From: Trichaptum fuscoviolaceum
Taxonomy: Eukaryota > Basidiomycota > Agaricomycetes > Hymenochaetales > Trichaptaceae
Assembly (NCBI GenBank): GCA_910574455.1
Contig: CAJSYZ010000001.1
Coordinates: 5,235,518 to 5,299,517 of the forward strand
DNA: 64,000 bases
Direction: 5' to 3'
Below are positions 46,912-57,550 of the stretch, one piece after another. Each line of letters begins with the position of its first letter. Position 1 is the first letter of the stretch. The notes under the pieces are model-generated. The model saw only the letters and a list, made by a program, of their open reading frames with translations. It did no database searches and had not been told where the DNA came from. A program made the translations under genes and the position numbers.

Positions 46912-47516
46912 GAGCAGGTCGATCACTGGTGAGCTTTGGCTTTAACCATCCCGCCACTGTATTCAAACACTTACTATCATCAACTTGCAGTGGCCTTCGT
47001 TCTCTGAGTATGCCGAGGAACAGGCAGAAGTGGCGAAATACGATCTGGATCAGGATGCCGTGGTGTAGTTACTGAGGGACACTGAGGCACTGATTTCTAC
47101 TTATCTGTCTTAAATTACTTGTGGAATGAACCAATACTGGAACCTCTTAGTACGCACTTACACGCTTGGGTACTGCAAACCTACAGACGAAAAAGTCTAC
47201 TTATATGATTAAATGCTGAATTACTTATGGAATGAACTACTTGAACGTCTTACACACTTTTACTCTTGAGCACTGCAATTAAACTGCCAGAATAAATTCT
47301 TCTGATATGCTTGAATGCTGGAGACTGAGGCACTGAGAGCACTGATTTCAGTTGACGGCACTGAATTCAGTAAGCCCCTTCCTGAATAATGAAACCACAT
47401 GCCTGAAATCAGTAAATCAGTAGAATTTTACTTCCCAGGGCTTCAGAGGACTTAAGGCCGGTTAAGTAGCCGTAAGCAAAAAAGAAGATTCCCTGATGTA
47501 AGTTAAGCTTTATCTA
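46912..47516. other. Intergenic upstream of the first U6 gene
   Basis: No gene. Repeats of ACTGAGGCACTGA and CTGAATTCAGT-like words at 47080-47430. The 34 bp before 47503 (GCCGTAAGCAAAA...TTCCCTGATGTAAG) resemble the inverted 12888-12925 sequence. Confidence 0.5.
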
Positions 47517-47542
47517 GTGTCCCCTTCGGGGTGACATACGAA

Positions 47543-47573
<31 letters not shown>

Positions 47574-49425
47574 GGCCCCTGCACAAGGATGACACGCTTT
47601 TCAGAGTGGAATGCACTTCGGTGCTCAATATTTATTGCTTTATTTTTGTGTAAATTATAGATGTTTATTCAAACAGTGACTTCACACCACGTTAGACAAT
47701 CAATTTGTCATATTTTTATGGAGTGTTGCACTGTTCGACGTTGGCCGAGATTGTACCACTGCCACCGATTGTGCTGTCTGCTGTGAACCGTCATACCGGT
47801 GACACTGTTCTACACTAATCATTTTTTTTAGTAATCTCTTTTACCCTCGAAGAACCTGACGTTGCGGGCGTCTGCTCCAGGAACCGGTCGACCACACCAA
47901 TAACTGCCAATACATCTATGCGTATTGATGAACTCCACGTCGGCCATACGAAATACCTCGTTCTCTCGGAGCTTTTCTTCATGTACGTCGTGCAGGGGCA
48001 TTTCAAGGCGTTTCACCCAAACTCGATCCCATATTGCACTCCCGCCCTCCTTGGATTCTCCAAAGCCGCAGTCGGCAGGTCCTCGTTTGCGGCATCGTGC
48101 ACGGATAAGGTCCACGATGTCCCAGAAGCCAGGCTCGTCTTTCCTATCCCACGTCCTATGCCATTCGTCCCTTACGACGATCTCCCCGAAGCTGTGTATC
48201 ACGGAGAGGCGCGGGCAGATGGATGGATCATGGAGCATGCGCAGATCAGAGCGACATAATTTGGGGTGTTCGACGCTGAGCTCCTGTAGGTCCGGCATAG
48301 CTCGCAGTATGCTTTCAAGATCCGTATTCGTCGCCTCATCGCCTCCGGTCGAGTAGCTGAACTTCTGCAAACGCATGTGTGATCGTTGCAGGAATTCGAT
48401 GATCGTGATGCCGTGATCGTCTGATCTGCTGGATCCCGGGTTCATTTTCCTGGTGGCGATCTTGAGCTCCTCCAGCACCGGCGCTGTCACCAAGTTGAGA
48501 GGGAAATAACTCCCTTTATTCTGTATGCTGAGGCTAATCAAGTTATCCAGAAAGCATTGTTGTGGCTCATCCTCCTCACGATCTTCCTCCTGTGGAGGAT
48601 CCCCGCGGAACCTCGTCGTAGGTAGTACGAAAGACACAACAAGCCTTTCGAGCAGAGGGAAGGCAGCTGAGAATCGAATAACAGCTTTGTTGGAAATCTT
48701 CACGTTGCTAAGTACCAATTCTTTGATCGACGTCCCGCGAGGATGTCTGTTGATGCATATCGTCATGTTCGCGTAGCTTAACGATAGTAAGTTGATGGGT
48801 AGCTCGGTGGGTTGAGCGCCAGAGATCGCCAAACTGCTCAGATTTGGCGCCGAGCGGTGAAAGATGTCCCTTTGCCGCAATGGATAATCACTAAGTGCGT
48901 GCTTGAGTTCGAACGTCTTCAAGCAAGGAAATTCGTAGTTCGAAGGGTGGTAGAACGGCGATAAGGCAGTTTCCGGGAGATCGATGCTGATATTCTCCCA
49001 GCGTTTCGTGTGTTTGAGAAGTGCGTCCACCATTGCCGTGAGGAATATGGACTCGGCGTCATCAAATTTTGAGTCACTACGGCTGATGCGCACAGAGAGC
49101 GGGAGCGAGCGAGACTGTTTCAGCCAGAAGAGCAACGCTTGTAACATCCGTTTTGAATAAACTTCTTTGAGCCAGTAAGGTCTGTCCATGTGGAAATGGA
49201 CGCATGCCCAGAGCTCCGGAGTTGCAAGCGCCTCGCTGCGCCAGAGCCTACTGACATGTGCGAGCGATAAAGGTGCTCCTTCTTCTGAGATTGAGGGGAA
49301 CTGGAGATGAGAGTTGACTGCGAGAGACCAGTCTTCTGGGTCATGCTCCATTTTCCTAGGTTCGTCCGGGAGGCAAAATGTGAATATCAGGGTAAGCAGC
49401 TCCGTTATATTCAAAACACGTTGCA
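47498..49425. repeat. Segmental duplication, copy 1 (U6 plus F-box gene)
   Basis: Near-identical to 59281-61208 (constant offset 11783). It starts at GTAAGTTAAGCTTTATCTAG, 19 bp before U6, and fades inside the first codons of the F-box gene. Differences are mostly single substitutions. Confidence 0.95.
47517..47633 (+). ncRNA. U6 spliceosomal RNA, copy 1
   Basis: Contains the 5' stem-loop GTGTCCCC-TTCG-GGGTGACAT, then the diagnostic core GGAACGATACAGAGAAG with the ACAGAGA box, ATTAGCATGG with the AGC triad, and the intramolecular stem-loop segment CCCCTGCACAAGGATGACAC. No intron interrupts the core, unlike some fungal U6 genes. The 3' end carries a GCACTTCGGTGC hairpin; a T5 tract at 47643-47647 could end Pol III transcription. 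The exact 3' end is inferred. Confidence 0.93.
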
Positions 49426-49453
49426 ATGCTGAGTGGGTTAGGGTTTGTTCCAT
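47828..49453 (-). CDS. F-box/LRR-like protein, copy 1
   Basis: 541 residues from ATG 49453, no introns. The F-box-like region lies at the N-terminus (RVLNITELLTLIFTFCLPDE, then APLSLAHVSRLWRSEALATP followed by ELWACVHFHM), in the form typical of Agaricomycete F-box proteins. The rest has leucine-rich repeats (PNLSSLAISGAQPTELPINL, SIKELVLSNVKISNKAVIRF, MPDLQELSVEHPKL). Expected role: substrate adaptor of an SCF ubiquitin ligase, inferred from the family. The stop lies about 195 bp from the convergent U6 gene. 96-97% identical to the copy at 59611-61227. Confidence 0.85.
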   Translation of the reverse strand: MEQTLTHSALQRVLNITELLTLIFTFCLPDEPRKMEHDPEDWSLAVNSHLQFPSISEEGAPLSLAHVSRLWRSEALATPELWACVHFHMDRPYWLKEVYSKRMLQALLFWLKQSRSLPLSVRISRSDSKFDDAESIFLTAMVDALLKHTKRWENISIDLPETALSPFYHPSNYEFPCLKTFELKHALSDYPLRQRDIFHRSAPNLSSLAISGAQPTELPINLLSLSYANMTICINRHPRGTSIKELVLSNVKISNKAVIRFSAAFPLLERLVVSFVLPTTRFRGDPPQEEDREEDEPQQCFLDNLISLSIQNKGSYFPLNLVTAPVLEELKIATRKMNPGSSRSDDHGITIIEFLQRSHMRLQKFSYSTGGDEATNTDLESILRAMPDLQELSVEHPKLCRSDLRMLHDPSICPRLSVIHSFGEIVVRDEWHRTWDRKDEPGFWDIVDLIRARCRKRGPADCGFGESKEGGSAIWDRVWVKRLEMPLHDVHEEKLRENEVFRMADVEFINTHRCIGSYWCGRPVPGADARNVRFFEGKRDY

Positions 49454-49936
49454 GCTTCTTTTCTGGTCCAGTAGTAGACGTGCTTGTCGATCTAATGAAG
49501 GCAAATAAAGTACTTGTTCAGCGAAGCTAAGCTAGCTCAGGAGAAGTGCAACTTGAAGCCTTACTGAGCTTGTAAGATGGCGGATCGAACCTCTTTAGAG
49601 TGAAAGAAAGGAGAGAGCAATGTGCATTAGTTGTTGGACATGGGCTATGTTAGCGGCTGTCGTCTGAGAGAGATTACCTTTGCTTTATAGTGCAAGGATT
49701 TGTGGTCGGAAGCCACTGTGAAGTCGTGTGATATATTGACGGTGGTTGAGGTTGTCCGACTCGGGTCAGTGGCCATAGCAAATGAACTCTATTCTACAGT
49801 ATTTTCCCACGAAATATCAAACCTTAAACTTGGGCCTGTGGTTACTCAGTAGACAAATGTCGTACGTCGATACAATTCGCCGTGAATATTCTATGTTAGT
49901 AGAGTTCATGAGTTTTAAAGAGCGGAACCATCGGAT
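49454..49936. other. Intergenic upstream of F-box copy 1
   Basis: Promoter-side flank; no TATA box stands out. It ends in the CATCGGAT target duplication (49929-49936) of the hAT element. No gene seen. Confidence 0.4.
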
Positions 49937-51416
49937 TAGAGCATGACACGGGTGCAGGTCATCCGTGGGTACCTGCAGGTACCTGCGCTCAAATACCTGC
50001 GGTTCCAGGTGCACCTGTGCGCAGGTACCTGGTTCCCACGCTTACCTGCGGATCCAGGTTTGGATTTTTTTTGCCCAGGTACCTGGCCGGGTACCTGTAA
50101 GTACCCGGTAACTTGAAATCACGTGCACTCATCTTGAGTGCGACGAACGCAACGATGTACCATTACTTTTCTACATTCTACTCGACATGTGCCGTCCTCT
50201 TCGCCATCCTCGAAGCCGCCTACTACGACGACAACGGCTGCCATGACCGCCTCCTCACCAACTACGCGCTTGTCAGCGCCCTCCCGCCCGCCGCGCTCTC
50301 TTCGCGAGACCGCGAGACCACAGCCGCTTGTCGCCCTCGACATGCTGCTCGTCCGGCAACCGCAACACTCGCCATCGTCTGCACTCATGCCGCCTCACAA
50401 AGGTCAGGCTGAACAGGCTCGCCCGAAGATGGACTTCATTGACTGGCTGCTGCAAAACTCTTCGCAGTCACTGCGCTTTTGGAGTTGGAATGGGAACCGG
50501 CGCCTGAGCTACTGAACCATCTCTTGCGACAATATGGCTCGTCTTTGGAATCGCTTTCTACCCCGACGTGCTGGACAGCTGCGGGAGTGCTTCCACACAC
50601 ACCTGCAATCGCTTACGGGAATTCAAGGTCGAAAACCTCTTTCCATCACCTCTCGCTTTCAAACAGCTCCTGGCAGGCATCGGGCGCTTGAACTTCTCAG
50701 TTTCCGGGTTGCTTCTCTGCGCGTAACGAGCAACAGTGTGAAGGAACTGGAGAAGCTGGCAGTGGTTACGGTTCAGTGTTGGGATGAAGGCGAGAAGCAC
50801 CCTATGTTACCATGTCTGAAGATCGCCTGTGCTATGACAGGAGCAGTATTCCGGGGCACAGGGAATGTACATCATTCTCGTGCAATGGTCGTGAGTGGTT
50901 CTGGTTATTCTCATGTTGTTGATAATATGTTACTCATTGACTTGCAGCGTGGCGATCCTCTCACTATCACCATGTTCCTTCGCTTCAGGAGCCTGCGAAC
51001 TTGCGCACTAGGCTTTACTTCGCGGTCGACGCGGTCGACGCCTGCGCCTATGCCTTACCGCGCTGTCAATGCGGTTGACGCCTGTAGGCACCTCGTCACA
51101 ACCGCACCCAATCTGATGAGGACGCAAACACCTTGCCTTGCAGGACAACGTGGCTCGTTCGAAGCTCGGGCCATGCAGGACTCCTCAGAAACACAGATGG
51201 TATGTTCTTCAAATACTTTATCTTATTATTACATTACTTACTGTTATTACCTGCAGGTCCTATCAGGTACCTGCAATACCTGCAGGTAACGGGTCCAGGT
51301 AGACCCGGATCCGTTTCCCACGGTTCCGGGTCGGATCCAGGTATCAGTTTTTTTGCGCAGGTACCTGCGCTTCACGGATCCGGGTACACCTGCAGGTGCA
51401 CCCGTGTCATGCCCTA
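49937..51416. mobile_element. Non-autonomous hAT element with CAGGTACCTG subterminal repeats
   Basis: Bounded by an exact 8-bp target duplication CATCGGAT (49929-49936 and 51417-51424). The ends are inverted repeats TAGAGCATGACACGGGTGCA and TAGGGCATGACACGGGTGCA, fitting the hAT end consensus YARNG. About 150 bp inside each end are packed with AGGTACCTG and CCAGGT/ACCTGG words, a palindromic subterminal array of the kind hAT transposases bind. The interior (50110-51250) has short frames (for example from 50534, ARLWNRFLPRRAGQLREC) without a recognisable hAT transposase. It is either a deletion derivative or carries captured host sequence. Confidence 0.9.
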
Positions 51417-51899
51417 CATCGGATTGATAACCACTTCTGTGATATCACCCATGATCATAGATAATCGAGAAGTACAATTCGCCGATGCAACATTCTTACC
51501 AGACGGAACTAACGTTGGTAAGAGCACTGCTTATATTAAATGAAGAGTACGAAGAGTTAATACTTGTTCTAATATGTAGATATCGTGATATCTGGCCAGA
51601 ATTAAGTTGAATATAAGAAAAACATCGAACACCAATTCAAAGTTGGTGCCAAAAACGCTTTGTCTCCCTACCGCCGATCCCAACATCATACAGTATTAAT
51701 CCCTCTATTAGAGTCCCTCGATTGTGAATGTCGTGACGTTTCTCCGATACTTAAATGTGTATACGATGTTGTATGACTACCGGCCAGATAAATGCATCTT
51801 GATGGATCAAACTGTGGATGCACGCTGGTTCAGAATCATGTGAGTTTTCTCATCGGCAGAAAGCTATTGCGAGATTGAATATGCCTACATCACTTCGGG
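51417..51899. other. Intergenic
   Basis: Starts with the right target duplication of the hAT element. AT-leaning, no gene supported. Confidence 0.4.
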
Positions 51900-53567
51900 T
51901 CAAAGGTAATCTTCATAAAACTCCCCTGAGTACGAGCCATCCTGACACTCGTGTGTGCTCTCGAAGTCAAGAACTGCTTTGCGAAAAATACCATTTTCGC
52001 GGATTAGCTTTTCATGTTCCTTGTGTATGGGTAAAGCTAGCTTTTCCAGCCATATACGTTTGCCGTTATTGGGCGTGTTGCGTTTACGACATCGCCGGTT
52101 TATGAGAGTCAGAATATCTCTAACGCCAGGGCCTGACAGTGGAGATGGCGAACCGTCAGATATATTCGCAACAAGTAGCTCGCCCTCGTTGTAGATCTTT
52201 CTGAGGCGCGGTAGATGGGTAGGATCCCTAAGGAAGTACATGACACTGGAGAGGGCCGGCTCGTGAACCTCGAGCTCCTCTAAAGCTGGCATAAACTCCA
52301 CCATTTGGAGGATACTGTTGTCGCCTAGATAATCTTCGTCGTCATTTGAAGTGTAGCCGCCATCGTCGTAGCCTTCTGATGATCTGCGTGAGTAGCAGAA
52401 ATATCCCACAGGAGCTTGGGAGCGGCGAAGGAATTGTATAATCTCCATGTCAAAGTTCGACCACAACGTTTGCTCGATGACGGCCAGATGCTCCAATGCT
52501 GGAGCTGTAATGAGACTTAATGGAAGGAGGAGTTGCTGATCCGTATGCACGAGAAGCCGGAAACTGGTGAGATGGTCCAGCACAACAGTATCCCAATCGG
52601 CAATATCGTTTTGTTCTTCTTCAACGTTTACGTCCTTGCCTACGTCTCTATCGTAGACGAGAACGAGCTTCGCTAGTAGTGGAAATGCAGTCGGAAATAT
52701 CGCAAGGACGTCTCGAGGAAGAAAAACGTCTTTCAAGGCAAGTTCCCTAAGACGAGATCCGTGCATGCTCTGTGTGATGGTCATCGTCATATAGCTTAAT
52801 TCCAAAGCGTGTATGCTCAACGGAAATGCATTCGGAGCGAAGACGTCCTCAGCAATGCCTCGTCCAGGCAGAGCAAGCTCCTTCACGTTTGGTGCAGAAT
52901 ACAGGAATATTTCCCTTCCGACGAACGGCCCTTCGAATGGGAGACTGCGATTTTCGATCTTCAAGGAGATGAGTCGAGGGTATTCCTGATCGATGTTGTC
53001 GTAAAGTGAATTGGTCGCAAATTCTGGGAGGAGCATTTCGATGTTTTCCCAGCGTGGCGCATGTTTGAAAAGCGTTTCAACCATCCTCGCGAGCAAGATC
53101 TTGGACTCCTCCGGGATTTTTTGAAGGTGCATATTGTAAGCCCACGGTGTTGATCGCCCCCATATCCAGCCCAACCGAAGGCGTACGGAGATCTGATAGG
53201 AGCGGGATTGGGACAACCAAAACTGGAGCGCTGATAATTGACCTTCCATGCGAGGCACGTCTGCACACATTGGCTCCGAGAACTCAAGGTGAAGTTGACT
53301 CCAAAGCTTCGGGGTACCAAGGGCCACACTACGCCAGTATTTACTAACATGGGCAAGCGAAAGAGGTGCGTCGATTTCTGAAGGGCGGGGGTATTCACTA
53401 CCTCTGTTGAATTTGAGGGTCCATTCTTTTGAGTCATCAACTTCTCCTCTGTCTTCCTTCAAGCAAGATTTGAACACTGTTTCCAACAGCTCGATAATAT
53501 TAAGAGCTCGACTTGCTGCAGAGGATTGAAACATCTGTAAGCTCGAACGAGACCGAGGTTGAGACAT
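51900..53567 (-). CDS. F-box/LRR-like protein, divergent paralogue
   Basis: 555 residues from ATG 53567 (MSQPRSRSSLQMF). F-box-like region RALNIIELLETVFKSCLKED, then APLSLAHVSKYWRSVALGTP followed by KLWSQLHLEF, the same signature as copies 1 and 2 but otherwise clearly divergent. Leucine-rich segments follow (PNVKELALPG, LRELALKDVFLP, TAFPLLAKLVLVYD, MPALEELEVHEPAL). Intact single exon. An acidic patch (SNDDEDYLGD) lies near residue 420. Expected SCF adaptor by family. Confidence 0.85.
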   Translation of the reverse strand: MSQPRSRSSLQMFQSSAASRALNIIELLETVFKSCLKEDRGEVDDSKEWTLKFNRGSEYPRPSEIDAPLSLAHVSKYWRSVALGTPKLWSQLHLEFSEPMCADVPRMEGQLSALQFWLSQSRSYQISVRLRLGWIWGRSTPWAYNMHLQKIPEESKILLARMVETLFKHAPRWENIEMLLPEFATNSLYDNIDQEYPRLISLKIENRSLPFEGPFVGREIFLYSAPNVKELALPGRGIAEDVFAPNAFPLSIHALELSYMTMTITQSMHGSRLRELALKDVFLPRDVLAIFPTAFPLLAKLVLVYDRDVGKDVNVEEEQNDIADWDTVVLDHLTSFRLLVHTDQQLLLPLSLITAPALEHLAVIEQTLWSNFDMEIIQFLRRSQAPVGYFCYSRRSSEGYDDGGYTSNDDEDYLGDNSILQMVEFMPALEELEVHEPALSSVMYFLRDPTHLPRLRKIYNEGELLVANISDGSPSPLSGPGVRDILTLINRRCRKRNTPNNGKRIWLEKLALPIHKEHEKLIRENGIFRKAVLDFESTHECQDGSYSGEFYEDYL

Positions 53568-53956
53568 CTCCGAGTCCGAGGGCAATGAAATTGAGCCTGT
53601 TTTATACTGTAAGGGCAGTTAAGTTTCAGTAGATTTCAGTTGGCAACATTGCGACATACCCAAAAGTTGTCCCTTTGCCTATAGGCCTTATTTATTTGCG
53701 ATAGATAAGATACAGTAGCAGGTGGATCCTGGTGATGCGTGTTATATGATATATCTGGATGTCGAATGTCTCAAGCTGCCGATGTCTCGGAAACCGAAGA
53801 CGGAGGTTCGCACAACCCGGAAGTTATTTCGTGTCTGCAAAACGTACCTGCCAGTGTAAGCGACAATCAATGAGTGGATAATGTGAACGAGCCTGAGAGG
53901 GAGGTTCGGAAAATCCGAGCCCGCCTTGCAATTGAAATTTCTTGATTATGTAATTG
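53568..53956. other. Intergenic upstream of the divergent F-box gene
   Basis: No gene, TATA box or repeat recognised. Confidence 0.3.
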
Positions 53957-54169
53957 CTAATTAGTACCCCCGGAAGAAAACATTGCATAGACTCGGAGTT
54001 GGGGCTCAATCCATTTTGCCGTGCATTTGTTAACGAGAAGGAAATTGTATGCAATGCTGAGCCGTCTGTTGTTCTCTGGCTCTACAGCTGCGCCCAGGAC
54101 ACTATACAGGATGTCTTCAGGGAATAACAAGGCAAATGTATGCGTTGCCTGCAGTCTGCTTATTAGCAT
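53957..54169 (-). pseudogene. F-box-like fragment
   Basis: LFPEDILYSVLGAAVEPENN followed by NFLLVNKCTAKWIEPQL matches the start of a second Agaricomycete F-box-like family (compare SEDIFRAILESAIEPKD at about 57010). Only the N-terminal region is left and no continuation was found downstream. Confidence 0.5.
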
Positions 54170-54899
54170 TTGCAGAGTTCAACATTTCAATTGGCGTTCC
54201 ACGGCCATTTACGTAGGGACTCTCTACGGTGCTGGGTATTAGAAGTCTTCCCAAAGTTGCGCGATCAGTTGGAAGGCACCTACGTTGTTGCGTAGTACCG
54301 GATCTTTAGTATTTGTGTGATGCATTGGAATGAGTTATCAAGATGACTCTTTTAGTACGTTCTTTATTTGTATCAATGCAGTTAACAATAAGCCCACTTG
54401 TTGGGTCACTTGGGAGTGTAAGCAAAGCAAGTTCAAAGCATTGCTGCACAATAGTTACACTGGTGAGTGGCTGTGCAGTCAGTTTGAATCACCGATCAGA
54501 CATAGTTGTTAAACTTAACTTTTCTTGCCTTTCACAACTTTGTCTTTGGCTTTCATATACACAATACCACAGTCCTATATCTGGCTGGTGACTCTCATAT
54601 GTTATGCAATCCGGAACTTCTACGCTATTGTTTATTTTGTACAAGGAATGAGCCAAACCTCAGAGTGACTACCAGTAGTACCAACAGGATATATGCTATT
54701 CAAAGATCAGAGTCATTGTTGCAAAGAAGGACGACTAGTCTAATACATCAGTCGATTGGAACCTATAAAACACTTAGAGCTATGATGTTGAGCAGTTGAG
54801 GTGATGCGAGATGAGCAAACCCGCAGGTAAAGTTTCCACAAATTGAAGCCTGAAATTACTCCTCCTACATGCTGATTCCTTCCACACCTTCCAATTGTC
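54170..54899. other. Intergenic
   Basis: Short forward frames at 54330-54799 show no domain. Nothing else seen. Confidence 0.4.
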
Positions 54900-55423
54900 T
54901 CATCTCCTCCAAGTCACACGCCCTAGCAATCTGGTCCCAATGGAGCTCATTGTAGCGAATGTATATTTCATTCTTTTGAGCCAGCGCAGACCATAGAACC
55001 GTCTGCTCTCTGATTCTTCAAACAACGGGCTCTCCCAACAAGCAAGACGATTCAATGGCCCGGTCCGTTCATAGTCATCAACCAACCTTTCCCATATTTG
55101 TCGGTTTGTCTGCGCGTCTGGGCTCCATTGCATCCTAGGGTGTTCAATGATTAAACCATCGGCAAGGTCAAGCCTGACATTCATGAATGGATTTGCTTTA
55201 ACCCACAATGAGCGAGAACTGATTCGGCCATAGCTTTTTGGGAATGGAGAGGGGAAAGACCCTGCACCCCAGTGTTGCTCATTAAGGTCCACAAGATTAT
55301 ACAAGCCACCTTATCCTGAGGCCGTATGATCATACCGCTCATCCTCATCTTTGAGGATGCACTCAAATACGATGACAAGTCGACCGGGGAGATGACTTCC
55401 GGTGTGAGTGAAGTCCAAGCCAT
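54900..55423 (-). pseudogene. Unrecognised gene fragment, frameshifted
   Basis: From ATG 55423 (MAWTSLTPEVISPVDLSSYL) the frame runs to about 55300, where protein-like sequence moves to another frame (NLVDLNEQHWGAGSFPSPFP, MNVRLDLADGLIIEHPRMQW, WERLVDDYERTGPLNRLACW) down to 54900. No family recognised. Its first codons overlap the outer end of the MITE at 55419, so the element may have separated it from upstream exons. Confidence 0.3.
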
Positions 55424-56394
55424 CACCGAACCGGCGGAAATCTTACGGACACCTTACGGAATTCACAAGGCTTATGGTGCCTTGTAAAGACATTGTAGCC
55501 CCCTTGTAATCTTGCGAGAATCATTATGGTTGATTATAAGCTTTGTATACGCCTTTATGGTAATTGGAAGGTCAGAATAATATATTTCAGTACATTTTAA
55601 GGAGCCTGCAAGACCGGCTTGACAGGTTATTCAGATCACCGGAAGTGTTGCATGTGAAAATAACGTTAAATACAGCTGCAACCATGGCGCGTCGCTTTTC
55701 TCCCCCGACACTCTGCCTCTGTCTCTCTCTCCCTCTGGCTAGGACTTGTCTGTCGTCTTCCTGCTCCCTATGCTTATGCTGATGTCTGACTTGATTCTGA
55801 AATGTCTCTGAACAATCTGTCTCACTGTCTCTATGTTTCATCTGGTGCTGTGGTGACTATATGCTGTCTGGAGGTCTCATTCTGGTTGTCTTTAAGTCGG
55901 GCTATATATTCTCTCAAAGCAACTCTCCCAAGGTGTGTGGTGTTAACAAACTTATTTCACATTAGCAACAATGAAAAGAGGGATGTACAATGGCTCGGGG
56001 CATTTGGGGAGGAGGAGGGTGTGGCAAAGGGCCTGGAAGGGTACTTTGATGTCTGCAGTGCATGCTGAATGCACGGGCAAAATTTTTATCGTAGTCTTCC
56101 TGTAGCTTTGCCATGTACTACGTACTTATTTGCTATTCAACTGAAAATTTTATTTGACTATCATATAAATATAATTAAGGCCCATTATAGACTGATACTG
56201 ATACTCATAGTGCCATGTGTCGTATGTCACATACAGACAATTACAATGACCTTACGCACACCTTACAATATGGCCGAGTGTTGTTATAAGAGAAATTTTC
56301 ATTGTAAGGCTACATAAGGCTTATGAACTACTTACAAGGCACTTGCGAGCGCATCACAAGACCCTCGTAATATTTCCGCCTATTCCGTGATGGC
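55419..56394. mobile_element. MITE-like element with ~30-bp terminal inverted repeats
   Basis: The outer ends GCCATCAC and GTGATGGC, then GGCGGAAATCTTACG (55433 on) and its partner, the reverse complement of GGCGGAAATATTACG (ending 56380), form imperfect inverted repeats of about 31 bp. Inside each end, CTTGTAA/TTACAAG, AAGGCTTAT and CCTTAC words repeat in both orientations. The interior has no transposase; a CT-rich patch (CTCTGTCTCTCTC) lies near 55722. No target duplication was identified. Confidence 0.65.
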
Positions 56395-56563
56395 AGATCC
56401 TCGGGATTGGTTCAAGGTTTTCAGCCATGATGGACATTTGCAAGCGAGACATGGGCATACACATACAATTTTCTTGAGACGTTGGAGCGAACCTAGGTCT
56501 GGGATCGATACGTGAAAGGAACGTAGTGAAAGACGTTGCAGGGGAACGTGCTTGAAGGAGAAA

Positions 56564-57050
56564 TCAGGCCCGATAAACGTCATATAGGATTGGCAAGAAG
56601 AATGGTATGGCAAGTGTTATAAGGCACCAAGATTCTTGAAGAGCAGGCCTTTCAAGACTCTTAAGAGTCGTAATGAGGTGATGGAAATCGAGAATGATGT
56701 GCTTCTCATCGAATATCCCGAGAAAACATGAAAGGATACCATCGTAGAAGATGTACAATGATCGAACATGTTCAGATAAAAACTCTGGGCTTTTTGTCTT
56801 GAATGCATAGCCGAAAGAGATGTCCTGTTCTCTTGTCACCAGTGCAATGCTTCTATAGAGCGAAAGCTTGATCCACTTCTCCGTGCTCTTGCTGATGAGG
56901 CGGAGCTTTCGGGTCGTACGTATCGAGACGGACGCGGTCCGCAAGGGAGAGAGGTGCTGCATCTTTAGGTTCAATGGCCGATTCTAAGATGGCGCGAAAG
57001 ATGTCTTCCGAGAGTGTTTCCCAGATAGGGGGTGATGCAGGTTTATGCAC
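56564..57050 (-). pseudogene. F-box-like gene relic
   Basis: SPPIWETLSEDIFRAILESA then EPKDAAPLSLA in one frame (to about 56940), continuing in another as KLRLISKSTEKWIKLSLYRS followed by IALVTREQDI and EFLSEHVRSLYIFYDG. This is the second F-box-like family also seen at 53957. It has no ATG, is frameshifted, and ends early at 56564. Confidence 0.5.
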
Positions 57051-57550
57051 ATTTGTAGAAGTAGGAGAAGGTCTCTGTTAGCTAGCTTGTTGTTGGTTCG
57101 GGATTTAAAGACGTCAGCGTAGGACGGCTATCATAACGAAATGTTAGATATATGCACATAGAAATTGGATAGGAACACACTTTTTTGACAGTAGCTGCCT
57201 TTGATGCCATTTCCTCTACAAGATATTCAACTTGACCTCGATCGACAAGCCGTAATGATCGTATAGACGCAGAGGGAGTCAAGAATACTATATCGAGTAA
57301 GCTTGCGGAGGTCGATCAGCACGAAAGTCCTTCGACGCCAGAGGATGCTCTGAATAGTGAGTGGGTGTTGGAAGTCAACAGGTGCATTGGCACAAGGCTT
57401 GACTCGAGTTTATAAGAGAACTAATTATACATGTACCTTTGGTCACGAGAAAGAAGAATAAAACCCATCAAAATTCTTGGAGCATTCTCGAGACAGAAGC
57501 AATAATCTGAGACTAGTGCAAATAGGTCAACCCAAACAACGTGCATCGGA
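57051..57550. other. Intergenic
   Basis: A 66-codon reverse frame at 57082-57282 (SLRLVDRGQVEYLVEEMASK) has no known domain. Nothing else seen. Confidence 0.4.

Noticed and set aside
47918..48356. Plus-strand frames opposite the F-box genes, kept in both copies
   Set aside because: Antisense shadows of a conserved coding strand; no independent features.
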